From NCBI RefSeq assembly GCF_017315705.1, contig NZ_JAFLRF010000022.1, positions 66,911 to 102,493 of the forward strand: a DNA stretch of 35,583 bases. Reading direction: 5' to 3'. The DNA comes from Trinickia mobilis. GTDB lineage: Bacteria; Pseudomonadota; Gammaproteobacteria; Burkholderiales; Burkholderiaceae. A model generated the notes under the pieces. It saw only the letters and a list, made by a program, of their open reading frames with translations. It ran no database searches and was not told the DNA's origin. The position numbers and the translations under genes were made by a program. Of the stretch, positions 23,664-31,746 are shown piece by piece (position 1 is the first letter of the stretch; each line of letters begins with the position of its first letter).

Positions 23664-23712
23664 TGTGCAAGGGGCTTGAGAATCTGTGCAAAGCCCTATA
23701 TGATTTGTGCAA
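23664..23712 (+). repeat. Three TGTGCAA boxes at 21-bp spacing
   Basis: TGTGCAA starts at exactly 23664, 23685 and 23706, so successive boxes are two helical turns apart on the same DNA face. The middle box lies in the spacer of the putative trbF promoter, as the single box does in the pil promoter. Probably binding sites for a multimeric regulator. Confidence 0.7.
23676..23704 (+). promoter_or_regulatory. Putative trbF promoter
   Basis: TTGAGA (23676-23681), 17 bases, TATGAT (23699-23704), a good sigma-70 match. Transcription would start near 23711, 50 bases before trbF. This would let trbF-trbG-trbI be expressed apart from the upstream trb genes. Confidence 0.65.
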
Positions 23713-23728
23713 AATGCATTATTTATTG

Positions 23729-23744
23729 TTTTCACCGGTGAAAA
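23729..23744. promoter_or_regulatory. Palindromic operator, copy 4 (before trbF)
   Basis: TTTTCAC-CG-GTGAAAA, the only copy that is a perfect palindrome through the centre. It lies just downstream of the expected start site and 17 bases before trbF. Confidence 0.8.
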
Positions 23745-23761
23745 TCCGAGGGGCAATGCGA

Positions 23762-24565
23762 ATGTTTAAGAGGAAGCCGCGCGATTCAGCGCAAGTCCAG
23801 CAGTCCGGCGCACCCGTCCATGTCGCTGTACCCGCACCCGAAGGAGATGGTCTGGTTGATGCGACTTGGGCGCGAGCCTTCCCGGGAGGGACCTCTGCGG
23901 ACGATTTCGATCATTCGATGTCGCCGTGGGCGAGAGCGCAGAAAGCGTACGACGATCGTCAGATGCGGCTCGCGGCGCACGCTCGAAACTGGCAGCGGGC
24001 TTTTCTGACTTCACAGTTGCTGAGTGTGTTGATGGTCGGCGTGGTGGCCTACGCCGTGCATATCCCCAAGATGAAACCGGCGCCCATTGCTATTGACCAG
24101 CTGGGCCGCTCAATGCTCATCACGAGTGACCAACCGGAGGCAGTTCTCCGGGCAAGGCAGGAATACCGGGAGACGATCGATTTCATCGAGAATTGCCGGA
24201 CGGTGATCGCGGACAAGATGGGCTTGCGAAAGATTCAAGAGCGGTGCTATTCGCGTCTGCCGGACGACTCCGCGGCGCGGAAATGGGTGTTGTCGCAGCA
24301 GTCCGGCGACAACGACCCCTTTGTAATCGCCCAAGATCACTCGGTCGAGCCTTCGGTCACCACCGCATTGAAGTTGTCGGACGGAAATTGGGAAGTGGAG
24401 TGGTCGGAACAGTCGATCAATCAGTCGGGCGCAAAGATGGGGCCTCCTGTGAAGTACAAGGGACACCTGACGGATCAATTTATTCCAGGTGATTCGGAAA
24501 AGGCCCTGCGCCAAAACCCGAGCGGCTATTACGTCCAGACGCTGAGTTGGGCAAAGATTCTTTAA
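23762..24565 (+). CDS. trbF: VirB8/TrbF-family channel protein
   Basis: A 267-residue bitopic protein. The cytoplasmic N-terminus (about 1-80) contains the conserved NPWARAQ-like stretch (MSPWARAQKAYDDR). One membrane span follows near 80-102 (LLSVLMVGVVAYAVHI), then a periplasmic NTF2-like VirB8 domain. It is the inner-membrane scaffold of the channel. GAGGGG at 23748-23753 gives ideal spacing to ATG 23762, and ATG 23756 is too close. A much longer reading from 23627 would include the promoter and operator and is rejected. Confidence 0.9.
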   Translation: MFKRKPRDSAQVQQSGAPVHVAVPAPEGDGLVDATWARAFPGGTSADDFDHSMSPWARAQKAYDDRQMRLAAHARNWQRAFLTSQLLSVLMVGVVAYAVHIPKMKPAPIAIDQLGRSMLITSDQPEAVLRARQEYRETIDFIENCRTVIADKMGLRKIQERCYSRLPDDSAARKWVLSQQSGDNDPFVIAQDHSVEPSVTTALKLSDGNWEVEWSEQSINQSGAKMGPPVKYKGHLTDQFIPGDSEKALRQNPSGYYVQTLSWAKIL

Positions 24566-24581
24566 TTCAGGGGGTTTGATC

Positions 24582-25487
24582 GTGACGATTCGGATGCGAT
24601 CTTTCGTGGGCCTACTCGGCGCAGCGTGCATGGCGTTGATGCTGCCGCTTTCGGTCCACGCGGCCGGCAAGAAGGAATTCAAGTCGCTCGACGATGCCGT
24701 CATGGATCAGGTGCGGCAGTGGCAACAGACCAATACGATCAAGCCAATCGTTTCTGACGATGGCACGGTCATTTATCCGTTTGGACAGTATCTGCCGACG
24801 CTGACGTGTGGGGTCATGCACGCGTGCGCAGTGGACCTCGAGCCGGGCGAGACTCTGATCGATTCGTCTCGCGGCGATACGAAGCTTTGGCAACAGTTCA
24901 TGGCGAGCTCAATAGATGCATCCTCCGGCAAGAAAATTTCGCACGTCATTTTCAAGCCGCAACTGAATGGCATCGAGACAAACGTGATGCTGTTCACGGA
25001 TCGTCGCACGTATCACATCAAGCTGGTTTCGCCCGTCGCTGAAACCGACTACATGAACCATATCGGGTTTTATTACCCCGACCAGATTGTTCAGCACTGG
25101 AACGAGGCAGCAGAGGCAGGTCAGGCGGCAGACGCAGCCAGAGCCCGCAAGGCTGATCTTCCGTCAGTGTCGTTGGACAAGGTCGACTGGGGCTACACGA
25201 TCCGCGGCGGCGACGCATCAACGCGCCCGGTGCGGGTGGGCAATGACGGCACGCGAGTCTGGATTCAGATGCCAAAGTTGATGGACAAGACGGAGGTGCC
25301 AACGGTGGTCGTGCTGGACGCTGACGGGAAACCGCAGGATGTGGACAGTCGGCGCGCCGGACATGATGGTGAGTTTTTCATCGTCGACAAGCTGTTCCAG
25401 AGGGCGCAGCTGCTTTGGGGTGGTAGTGATGGTGCAGTTACGACCGTCACGATCATCTGGGACAAGCAGAAGAAATGGTATTGGTGA
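24582..25487 (+). CDS. trbG: VirB9/TrbG-family channel protein
   Basis: A 301-residue periplasmic and outer-membrane core protein from GTG 24582, preceded by AGGGGG at good spacing; TTG 24576 and ATG 24594 are alternatives. The signal peptide ends near SVHAAG. The N-terminal domain carries IYPFGQYLPTLTCGVMHAC and the phrase DRRTYHIKLVS, a hallmark of VirB9/TrbG. The C-terminal CagX domain has DGTRVWIQMP and DKLFQRAQLLWG. It pairs with TrbI and a lipoprotein to build the outer core. Confidence 0.95.
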   Translation: MTIRMRSFVGLLGAACMALMLPLSVHAAGKKEFKSLDDAVMDQVRQWQQTNTIKPIVSDDGTVIYPFGQYLPTLTCGVMHACAVDLEPGETLIDSSRGDTKLWQQFMASSIDASSGKKISHVIFKPQLNGIETNVMLFTDRRTYHIKLVSPVAETDYMNHIGFYYPDQIVQHWNEAAEAGQAADAARARKADLPSVSLDKVDWGYTIRGGDASTRPVRVGNDGTRVWIQMPKLMDKTEVPTVVVLDADGKPQDVDSRRAGHDGEFFIVDKLFQRAQLLWGGSDGAVTTVTIIWDKQKKWYW

Positions 25488-25496
25488 GGGGCGACT

Positions 25497-26930
25497 GTGA
25501 GCGAAGCGAATAAGGCAGAGCCGAGTTTCGGCGCCGCACCGCAGCGTCTCGGACCCACGGCGATCAAGAAGAAACCACGGGGCTTTCGTGGCTTGAGCCC
25601 GAAGGTGAAGATGCTCGCCATCGGAACAGTTGGCGGATTGGTCATGCTGGTGGTAGTCGCGGTCTTTAGCCTGCCTGACCCGGAGGTTGCTGCCAAAGAG
25701 GCGCAGGCCAAGGCGCTGGAAAAGAAGGCAAAGCAGGACGAAAAAGCATCGGACGATGGAACACGGGCATCAACGCCAAAGTCGGTCGCGGATGCCGCCA
25801 ACGGCGTAGCACAGCCCACTCCGGTATCCGCGCCGGCAGCGGCGGATGCGGCCGGGTCGGCAACAGGTAGCGGTGCGCCGGCGAGTGCGCCCAGTGGAGC
25901 CGGTACGTCGACGGCTTCGGGCGGGCGTGTGGATCCGTTGGCGCCGCCTGGGGGAGGGCAAGCGGGCGGGCCAGGAGGCACTCGGGTGCCGGGAATTAAT
26001 AACGGTCAAGGGCAACCTGCGCAACTGACGGCGCTGCAGCAGGACGACATGCAGCAGGAACTGACCCGACGGCAACTTCTTAGGTCGGCGGCCGAGTCGA
26101 AACTTTCTGACTCGACGTCGACTCAGGGGTCACCGAACGCAGCAGCGGCTGCGCCGGCTCTGCCTTCGCTGGGTGGACTGTCGTCGCAGGCCAATCCGCT
26201 GGGTGGAGCGGGTATGGGTGCTCAGGCGTCGGCTGCGGACGATCCCAACAAGCAGATCCACAAAGAGGCGTTCCTGAATGCAGCGGCGACGGCGGTTCCG
26301 TCGACGTACCTCAGTACGTCCCTTCAACCGCCGCGATCGCCCTATCAGATTGATCTTGGCTGGGAGATCCACGCGATGATGGATTCGAAGTTGAATTCAG
26401 ACTTGCCAGGCACTCTGCGGGCTCACGTTAGCGAAAACGTTATGGATTCCGCTACGGGACGGTACGTCCTCATTCCTGGTGGGTCGAGACTCATTGGTCA
26501 CTACGATTCTCAGGTCGCGTTCGGACAGTCGCGCGTCTTGGTTGTTTGGGACACGATCAAGTTTCCGGATAGCTCTGAATTGCAGATCCAAGGGATGCCC
26601 GGAACCGATCAACAGGGCGCGGCCGGCTTGACTGGAGATATTGACAATCATCTTTGGCCGATGCTCAAAGCTGCAGTGTTTATGTCAGTCATTACTGCTG
26701 GTGCGCAACTCTCCCAGCCTCAATCGTCGAATGCGAGCGGGACATATAGCGCCCCGACTGTCTCGCAGCAGCTGACCGCCCAACTCGGTCAGCAGCTTGG
26801 CCAAACAACCGGCCAGATGATCTCGCGCTATCTCAACGTACAACCTACGATCACGACGCTTCACGGCACCCGTTTCAGTATCCTTGTGAAGCAGAACATC
26901 GCTTTCGATCATCCCTGGTCTTGGCAGTAG
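25497..26930 (+). CDS. trbI: VirB10/TrbI-family channel protein
   Basis: The energy-sensing core protein, 477 residues from GTG 25497 (GAGGGG upstream). It has a cytoplasmic Lys/Arg-rich N-terminus, a membrane span at about 37-59 (VKMLAIGTVGGLVMLVVVAV) and a long Ala/Pro/Gly-rich periplasmic linker (about 65-270). The C-terminal TrbI beta-barrel domain runs from about 280, with LRAHVSENVMDS, RYVLIPGGSRLIGHYDS and the antenna region near 395-450. It is the last gene of the operon, followed by a strong terminator. Confidence 0.96.
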   Translation: MSEANKAEPSFGAAPQRLGPTAIKKKPRGFRGLSPKVKMLAIGTVGGLVMLVVVAVFSLPDPEVAAKEAQAKALEKKAKQDEKASDDGTRASTPKSVADAANGVAQPTPVSAPAAADAAGSATGSGAPASAPSGAGTSTASGGRVDPLAPPGGGQAGGPGGTRVPGINNGQGQPAQLTALQQDDMQQELTRRQLLRSAAESKLSDSTSTQGSPNAAAAAPALPSLGGLSSQANPLGGAGMGAQASAADDPNKQIHKEAFLNAAATAVPSTYLSTSLQPPRSPYQIDLGWEIHAMMDSKLNSDLPGTLRAHVSENVMDSATGRYVLIPGGSRLIGHYDSQVAFGQSRVLVVWDTIKFPDSSELQIQGMPGTDQQGAAGLTGDIDNHLWPMLKAAVFMSVITAGAQLSQPQSSNASGTYSAPTVSQQLTAQLGQQLGQTTGQMISRYLNVQPTITTLHGTRFSILVKQNIAFDHPWSWQ

Positions 26931-26955
26931 GCCGTACTGATCCACTCGAAGTTGG

Positions 26956-26991
26956 GCCCGCGTTACGGCTCTGTCGTTCGCGGGCTTTTTT
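26956..26991 (+). terminator. Rho-independent terminator of trb operon
   Basis: Stem GCCCGCG (26956-26962) with CGCGGGC (26979-26985) and a 16-base loop, followed directly by six T residues. It ends the trb transcript 26 bases after the trbI stop. The stretch 26992-27196 then has no convincing gene: a longer in-frame extension of the next gene exists there but lacks a ribosome site. Confidence 0.85.
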
Positions 26992-27196
26992 CTTGATTAG
27001 TTGCTGACTATTGGCAGTGGGTGGATATTTCTGGTAGATGTAGCATTTCGATGTTGCGATGCGGGCCAATAACCTTTATCTTGCTTTCGCTTTGAAGGCA
27101 TGTGCGCATCCGCACTTTGTCCATAGGTACTTATTGTTACAAGTGGGCATGCTGAATTTGCTACTCTGGTTTCGAGACCTCCTACAACTATCTACT

Positions 27197-27568
27197 ATGA
27201 CGAATGCTCCACAACGGTCTGATTTCATTCAGACGCGCTGTCCGGCGCAAATCATTGCGTACCTGAAAGGGTTAGCAATGCTGCGGTACGGGAAGCTTTT
27301 GGCGCTGCATGACGACATGCTGCGTAAATTTCTGGATAGTCGGCCGTGGGCTGCCGAGCCGCCCTTGAACTGGCGAACACCAAAGTCACCGCAAGCGATG
27401 GCCGGAGACGGACCATCGCAGACCGGATGGAAGACCTTCAACATACAGGTGTCTCCCGAGCTCAAGCAAGAGATCGAAGACCGTTGCGCCGAACTTCAGG
27501 TCTCGATGTCGACGTTTTGTTACACGGCGATCTATTGGTGGTGCAAGTACATCATGCCGCCACGGTAG
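27197..27568 (+). CDS. Probable ribbon-helix-helix protein
   Basis: A 123-residue protein from ATG 27197. The C-terminal 45 residues look like a ribbon-helix-helix DNA-binding fold: a beta strand (FNIQVSPELKQEIEDRC) followed by a helix-turn-helix (LQVSMSTFCYTAIYWWC). The N-terminal half is helical and unknown. Such proteins commonly regulate plasmid genes or serve as relaxosome accessory factors. A start at 27059 would add 46 residues of poor coding character and also lacks a ribosome site, so the N-terminus is uncertain. It is flanked by terminators on both sides, so it is monocistronic. Confidence 0.55.
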   Translation: MTNAPQRSDFIQTRCPAQIIAYLKGLAMLRYGKLLALHDDMLRKFLDSRPWAAEPPLNWRTPKSPQAMAGDGPSQTGWKTFNIQVSPELKQEIEDRCAELQVSMSTFCYTAIYWWCKYIMPPR

Positions 27569-27571
27569 GAG

Positions 27572-27595
27572 AGGCCTCGCTTGGCGAGGCCTTTT
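27572..27595 (+). terminator. Rho-independent terminator
   Basis: Nine-base perfect stem AGGCCTCGC (27572-27580) with GCGAGGCCT (27584-27592), three-base loop, then TTTC. It ends the ribbon-helix-helix gene four bases after its stop. Confidence 0.8.
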
Positions 27596-27605
27596 CGTCT
27601 CGTCA

Positions 27606-27621
27606 TTTTCACTAGAGAAAA
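27606..27621. promoter_or_regulatory. Palindromic operator, copy 5 (one mismatch)
   Basis: TTTTCAC-TA-GAGAAAA: the right arm differs from GTGAAAA at one base. It is followed by a second small palindrome, ACAATATTATTGT (27628-27640), and a possible -10 TAGTAT at 27648-27653, all upstream of the small regulator gene at 27681. Confidence 0.65.
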
Positions 27622-27680
27622 TTTAGTACAATATTATTGTGATGTTGTAGTATCATACCGTCATGGGTAGGGAGCGAGGC

Positions 27681-27887
27681 ATGGCTAAGAAAAGGGAATC
27701 CGAAACTGAAGCGATCACGCTGCGAATCGAGAAGTGGGCGATGGCGCAGTTTAGAGCGTTGGCGGCGGAAGCCACAGTCAAATCTGGCGGCGCTGTCGCA
27801 GTCACTGCACAGGATCTCATGCGTGACTGGTTGGGTAAGCATCCACGTCTGAAGAAGCCAGAAGGAGTGGATGGCGGTCCGGTTTGA
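27681..27887 (+). CDS. Small probable regulator upstream of parA
   Basis: A 68-residue basic protein from ATG 27681 (GGGAG upstream; an earlier ATG at 27663 has none). The region SETEAITLRIEKWAMAQFRA followed by AVTAQDLMRDWL has the beta-helix-helix spacing of short ribbon-helix-helix proteins, but I cannot confirm the fold. It lies 111 bases before parA and behind one of the repeated palindromes, so it may regulate partition or copy control. The 111-base gap to parA shows no clear operator. Confidence 0.55.
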   Translation: MAKKRESETEAITLRIEKWAMAQFRALAAEATVKSGGAVAVTAQDLMRDWLGKHPRLKKPEGVDGGPV

Positions 27888-27998
27888 ATGCCGGGATGGG
27901 TGTGTAAGGGGGCGGGCCGATGTGGCAGGTACTGGGCGGTATCAGTCGGTCTGCGTATGATGGCGCCACGCGCGCACAACGCAATAGGATAGCCACGA

Positions 27999-28748
27999 AT
28001 GAGGATCATTACCGTAATTAATCAGAAAGGCGGGGTCGGCAAGACTTCGCTCGTATTCAATCTCGCCATGTGCGCGGTGGAACAAGGCGCTCGAACGGCG
28101 GTTATCGACCTCGACACGCAAGGTAGCGCAAGCCGGGCTTTGACGGGGGAATTCAATATCCACCGCGAGTACGAAGGTGGTGCGGACGCGCTGATTTTGT
28201 CGGATGACGCGGTCTCACCTCACAAGACATCGCACGGCATCGACGTTTTCCATGGCCACGACAAGCTGGACGGGATTGACAACGTCGAAGGTATCGAAGA
28301 CATCGCGTTCTCTACGGATATGCGGCAGCGCTTGCGGCAGCTTCCCTATGACGTCATTGTCATTGACACCCCTCCGGCGATTGGTCTGCGCCATATGGCG
28401 CCGCTTTACTGGTCGGATCGTGTCTTGATCCCACTTGAGCCGGAAATCGAATCTGTGATTGGCATGCAGAACGTCCTCGATTCGCTTGAGCTCGTGCGCG
28501 AAGACAATCCCGGCGTCGTCTGGATGGCCGCGATCAACAAGCTGAAGGTTTCGTCACGCTCGCACAAGATGATCCTCGAGTCCGTTCGCTCCAGTTATGG
28601 CGATCAACTTATCGCCGAATTGGGCGACCGCGTTGCCGTTGCCGATTCGCGCCAACAGGAAATGCCGGTGCCGGTGTGGCGATATCGCGGAGCGGACAAG
28701 AAACTCCGCGACCTCTGGCTGAACTTTTGCAAAGCCGTTGTCTGCTAG
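27999..28748 (+). CDS. parA: ParA-family partition ATPase
   Basis: A 249-residue Walker-type ATPase that positions plasmid copies by forming gradients on the nucleoid. The deviant Walker A KGGVGKTS spans about 10-17, the A' motif DLDTQGSAS begins near 37, and the Walker B VIDTPPAIG lies near 120. It lacks the long N-terminal HTH of type Ia ParA proteins such as P1 or SopA, so it is type Ib-like in size and should not itself be the repressor. ATG 27999 is preceded by AGGA. parB follows after 50 bases. Confidence 0.95.
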   Translation: MRIITVINQKGGVGKTSLVFNLAMCAVEQGARTAVIDLDTQGSASRALTGEFNIHREYEGGADALILSDDAVSPHKTSHGIDVFHGHDKLDGIDNVEGIEDIAFSTDMRQRLRQLPYDVIVIDTPPAIGLRHMAPLYWSDRVLIPLEPEIESVIGMQNVLDSLELVREDNPGVVWMAAINKLKVSSRSHKMILESVRSSYGDQLIAELGDRVAVADSRQQEMPVPVWRYRGADKKLRDLWLNFCKAVVC

Positions 28749-28798
28749 AAGGCAGCGCGTGGACAACGGTCTAATCGACACGATTTGGGAACGAGACA

Positions 28799-30064
28799 AT
28801 GAAAGCAACTCTTGACAAGATTCAGCAGCGTGCCGCTGCGACGAAGGCGAAAGGTAACTCGGCGGGTGCCGGTATGCTGATGATCCCGATGGGCAAGATC
28901 AGCTTCGACCCGGATCAGCCGCGGCAGGATTTCCACACTCTCGACGGGGAAATTGCGCCGGAAGTGATGGAGAAGCTGAAGGAGCTCGCCGATGACATCA
29001 AGGCTAACGGTCTGATGCATCCCATTACGGTCCGGGAGGTCGAGGACGGATATGTTGTTGCTGTCGGCGAGCGCCGCACGCGTGCCTGCCAACTGCTCGG
29101 GATGACCGAGATGCCCGCTAAGGTTCGCAATGACCTGGAGGGGGTCCGGCTCGAACTCTATCAACTCGCCGAGAACATCCAGCGCGACGACCTGAACGAA
29201 AACGATCTCGCACGCCAGATCAGCAAGATCGTCAAGGGCGGCGGCATGCAAAAGCAGGAGTTGGCGAAGGCGTTCAACAAGAAGCCGGCATGGATCACCC
29301 GGTATCTTGCATTTGCAGATGACAAGAACCGCGAGCTCTGGGTCAAGCCTGGCTATATCACGAAGGCGTGGATTCTGTATGCGGTGCTTCAGCTTCCGGA
29401 ACATATTCAGCAGGAGGCCCTGCAGACGCTGAAAGAGCGCGGTGGCGGTGAACTGACCTCGCAGGAACTCAAGGCGCTGGAAGCGATTGCAAGGCAAGAA
29501 AAGGACCGGGCAACGCAGGCGGCGGTTGACTCGGCGGTTCAGGCTCAGGCTTCCTCAACGAGCGGCGCTGCGGCCACCAAGAGCGCGGGCAGCCCGAAAG
29601 GTGATGCAAAAGCTAACGCTATTGCCCAGCTTCTCGGTGACGGTGCCGACGATAACGGCGACGACGACGGATACCGTCCGCCGGCGGATCTTGTCGGTGC
29701 ACCCGGTCCGCGACTTAACGGTGGCGGCGCCTCAGCCCAGCAGCCGTCGTACGCGAACGACGATCCGGCGCATGATTTTTCCGGACGCGAGCGGGTGGGT
29801 GCGCACCAGATGAATGCTCTGGCGACTTCGACGGTGGCTTCCCGTCTCTCGCTCGGACAGCTTGTTGCGGTGTTCGACCGCCTCGGCAAAGGCAAGAGCG
29901 AAGTCGGCGAAAAGGTCCGTGCGGTTGCGGTCGATTTCCGCCTTGACGAAACGTCGTTGCGTTCGCTTCTGGAAGAGTTGGGCGAGGAAGTGACCGATTT
30001 GCCGTCTACCGCGCTTCCGTTGCGTCTTGCGGAAGCAGCACAGAAGCTGACCAAGCGGAAATAA
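28799..30064 (+). CDS. parB: ParB/KorB-like partition and DNA-binding protein
   Basis: A 421-residue ParB-family protein. The N-terminal CTPase/ParB domain has PDQPRQDF, the diagnostic GERRTRA (90-96) and ENIQRDDL (near 126). A helix-turn-helix follows at about 148-178 (QELAKAFNKKPAWITRYLAF), then an Ala/Gly/Asp-rich linker (about 235-330) and a C-terminal helical domain likely used for dimer formation. It is longer than typical ParB or IncP KorB (358 residues). It binds centromere sites and may spread. It is the best candidate in the window for the protein that reads the six repeated palindromes (inference). Confidence 0.93.
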   Translation: MKATLDKIQQRAAATKAKGNSAGAGMLMIPMGKISFDPDQPRQDFHTLDGEIAPEVMEKLKELADDIKANGLMHPITVREVEDGYVVAVGERRTRACQLLGMTEMPAKVRNDLEGVRLELYQLAENIQRDDLNENDLARQISKIVKGGGMQKQELAKAFNKKPAWITRYLAFADDKNRELWVKPGYITKAWILYAVLQLPEHIQQEALQTLKERGGGELTSQELKALEAIARQEKDRATQAAVDSAVQAQASSTSGAAATKSAGSPKGDAKANAIAQLLGDGADDNGDDDGYRPPADLVGAPGPRLNGGGASAQQPSYANDDPAHDFSGRERVGAHQMNALATSTVASRLSLGQLVAVFDRLGKGKSEVGEKVRAVAVDFRLDETSLRSLLEELGEEVTDLPSTALPLRLAEAAQKLTKRK

Positions 30065-30084
30065 GGTCCGGAGACGCAGGGTAG

Positions 30085-30110
30085 AGGCCGACAGCAATGT
30101 CGGCCTTTTT
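30085..30110 (+). terminator. Rho-independent terminator after parB
   Basis: Stem AGGCCGAC (30085-30092) with GTCGGCCT (30099-30106), six-base loop AGCAAT, then a T-run to 30110. It closes the parA-parB operon. The following 113 bases to the next start hold a TGTGCAA box (30144) and no clear gene. Confidence 0.85.
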
Positions 30111-30223
30111 ACTTATGCATGATTTGTGGTACTTTAAGCACGGTGTGCAATCTTTCGCCTTGTTACAAAAAGGTGTTCAAGGTTGCCAACGTAAGTGCCG
30201 ATATAGACGAAGCAGGGTTAAGC

Positions 30224-31711
30224 ATGCAATTTCCCGTCGGGATTGTTCAGTATCCATTTGAGCGCGAGAACGGCAAACGTGTCCCCGTGGTGTGGGATGT
30301 GCGGTCGGTTGTGAATGCGCATCTGATGTTTGCAGGCAAGAGCGGCGCCGGAAAGTCGACGCTGTTGCGAAGGGCGATCAGCCAAGCTGCCGCGAGTTCG
30401 CAGGGGCGCGTCCGGTTCCACGTTTTCGACAAACACGGTGATCTCGGAACACCGGGCGAATCCGTCGTCCGCTTCTCCGAGTCGACGCCGTACGGCTGCA
30501 TAAATCCCCTCGAAGTGAATCCAGACCCGCATTTCGGAGGGGTCAGAAGGTCCATTAACAAGTTCCTGGTTGGGGTCAATCGTTCACACAAGTTAGGCGC
30601 GCGCCAAGTCGCCGCCATGCGAAGGTTGCTCGGGGAACTGTACCTCTCGCGGGGATACACCAAGGAGCCGCACACATGGATTCCGCAAGATCCAACAGAG
30701 ATTGCGGAAAAGATGTTGGGCAAAGAAGACCGTATGTTCATTGACGTCTCATATTCACAGCGCGACGCAGCGAAGGCAGTTGGCGCGCGGTGGGACGGTG
30801 ATCTCAAGAGTTGGTGGTTGCCGATCGACAGATACGAAGGTGATGCATTGATCTGGCAGCCCAAGGTTCTATTCAAGACGCCGCCGACTCTCGAAGATGC
30901 CGTCAGCTTCGCCTATCGCAAGCTCCAGGCGGTGTATCTCGGCGCCAACGCAGCGGTTATGACTCACGCCCTGGACGTGAACCGTCAGGCCGCCAAATAC
31001 CATCGTCTCGCCGTGGAGTCCAACAAGGAAACACGCGGCGCCGAACTGGAAGCCATCGCGAAGAAGCGAGAGAATGCGCGCGACAAGGCGATCGAAGCTT
31101 TTACTGCCTATCTGGATTCCGTGCAGACGGGTCGGGAGCTCGAGGACTTGCTTGATTACCGCGGGCTAGACGTAATGAGTTCAATCTACGACCGGCTCGT
31201 CAACATCAACGACTACGGGATCTTCCGCAGCGAGCCGCCGCCCTTCGATCCTTTGTGCGGAGTGTGGCGTCGCGACATCAGCGCGATGGCGGATGAGGAG
31301 GCGGACCTGTTCGTCCACTTTTCGCTTTCCCGGCTCGTCGATGAAGCCTTTCAGCGAGGCGAGCAGGATCACGTTTGCGACATCGCGGTGCTGGATGAAT
31401 CGGACACATACTTCAATGACGAGGAGGACAACATGCCGAACAAAATCGCAAAGCAGACGCGAAAGTTCGGGTTGAATCTCTGGGCGGTGTCGCAGTCAGT
31501 GTCGAACTTCAGCGATGCGTTTCTGGAAAATATCGGCGCGAAGATCATTTTCTTCCTCGATCAAACAACCCATGATAAGTCAGCGCGGAAGCTCGGCATC
31601 GATAAGAAGGAACTAGAGCATTTGCGGCCGCGGTACAACGCGCTCGTGCAGATCGAGAACATCAACGATGGCCGATCGACCTATCGGCGCGTGATCTGTT
31701 CAGAAAAATAA
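30224..31711 (+). CDS. HerA/FtsK-like ATPase with inserted DUF5710-type module
   Basis: A 495-residue ATPase from ATG 30224 (GGG near -10; an upstream ATG at 30119 is also open but lies in the probable leader). Walker A GKSGAGKST is near 37-46 and Walker B CDIAVLDESDTYF near 385. A strand with WAVSQSVSNFSDAF matches the VirB4/HerA sensor region. Between the Walker motifs, at about 171-205, sits a DUF5710-type module (FIDVSYSQRDAAKAVGARWD, then KSWWLP), followed by a long helical segment. No membrane span is seen, so it is not a classic TraG/VirD4 coupling protein. It may be a soluble DNA translocase acting in transfer or in replication. The leader has a TGTGCAA box. Confidence 0.8.
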   Translation: MQFPVGIVQYPFERENGKRVPVVWDVRSVVNAHLMFAGKSGAGKSTLLRRAISQAAASSQGRVRFHVFDKHGDLGTPGESVVRFSESTPYGCINPLEVNPDPHFGGVRRSINKFLVGVNRSHKLGARQVAAMRRLLGELYLSRGYTKEPHTWIPQDPTEIAEKMLGKEDRMFIDVSYSQRDAAKAVGARWDGDLKSWWLPIDRYEGDALIWQPKVLFKTPPTLEDAVSFAYRKLQAVYLGANAAVMTHALDVNRQAAKYHRLAVESNKETRGAELEAIAKKRENARDKAIEAFTAYLDSVQTGRELEDLLDYRGLDVMSSIYDRLVNINDYGIFRSEPPPFDPLCGVWRRDISAMADEEADLFVHFSLSRLVDEAFQRGEQDHVCDIAVLDESDTYFNDEEDNMPNKIAKQTRKFGLNLWAVSQSVSNFSDAFLENIGAKIIFFLDQTTHDKSARKLGIDKKELEHLRPRYNALVQIENINDGRSTYRRVICSEK

Positions 31712-31723
31712 CTGAGGGGCCTG

Positions 31724-31743
31724 GCCGGGCAAGGGTGCCCGGC
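31724..31743 (+). terminator. Hairpin after the HerA-like gene
   Basis: Stem GCCGGGCA (31724-31731) with TGCCCGGC (31736-31743), loop AGGG, 13 bases after the stop. No T-tract follows; an imperfect terminator or attenuator. Confidence 0.5.
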
Positions 31744-31746
31744 AGG

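Noticed and set aside
23627-23761. N-terminal extension of TrbF
   Set aside because: It contains the promoter, the TGTGCAA boxes and an operator copy, and no conserved residues.
25265-25981. 238-residue minus-strand reading
   Set aside because: Shadow of the Ala/Pro-rich linker of trbI and the end of trbG.
30224-31711. VirD4/TraG coupling protein
   Set aside because: No N-terminal membrane spans, and the motif order with a DUF5710-type insert fits a soluble HerA-like ATPase better.
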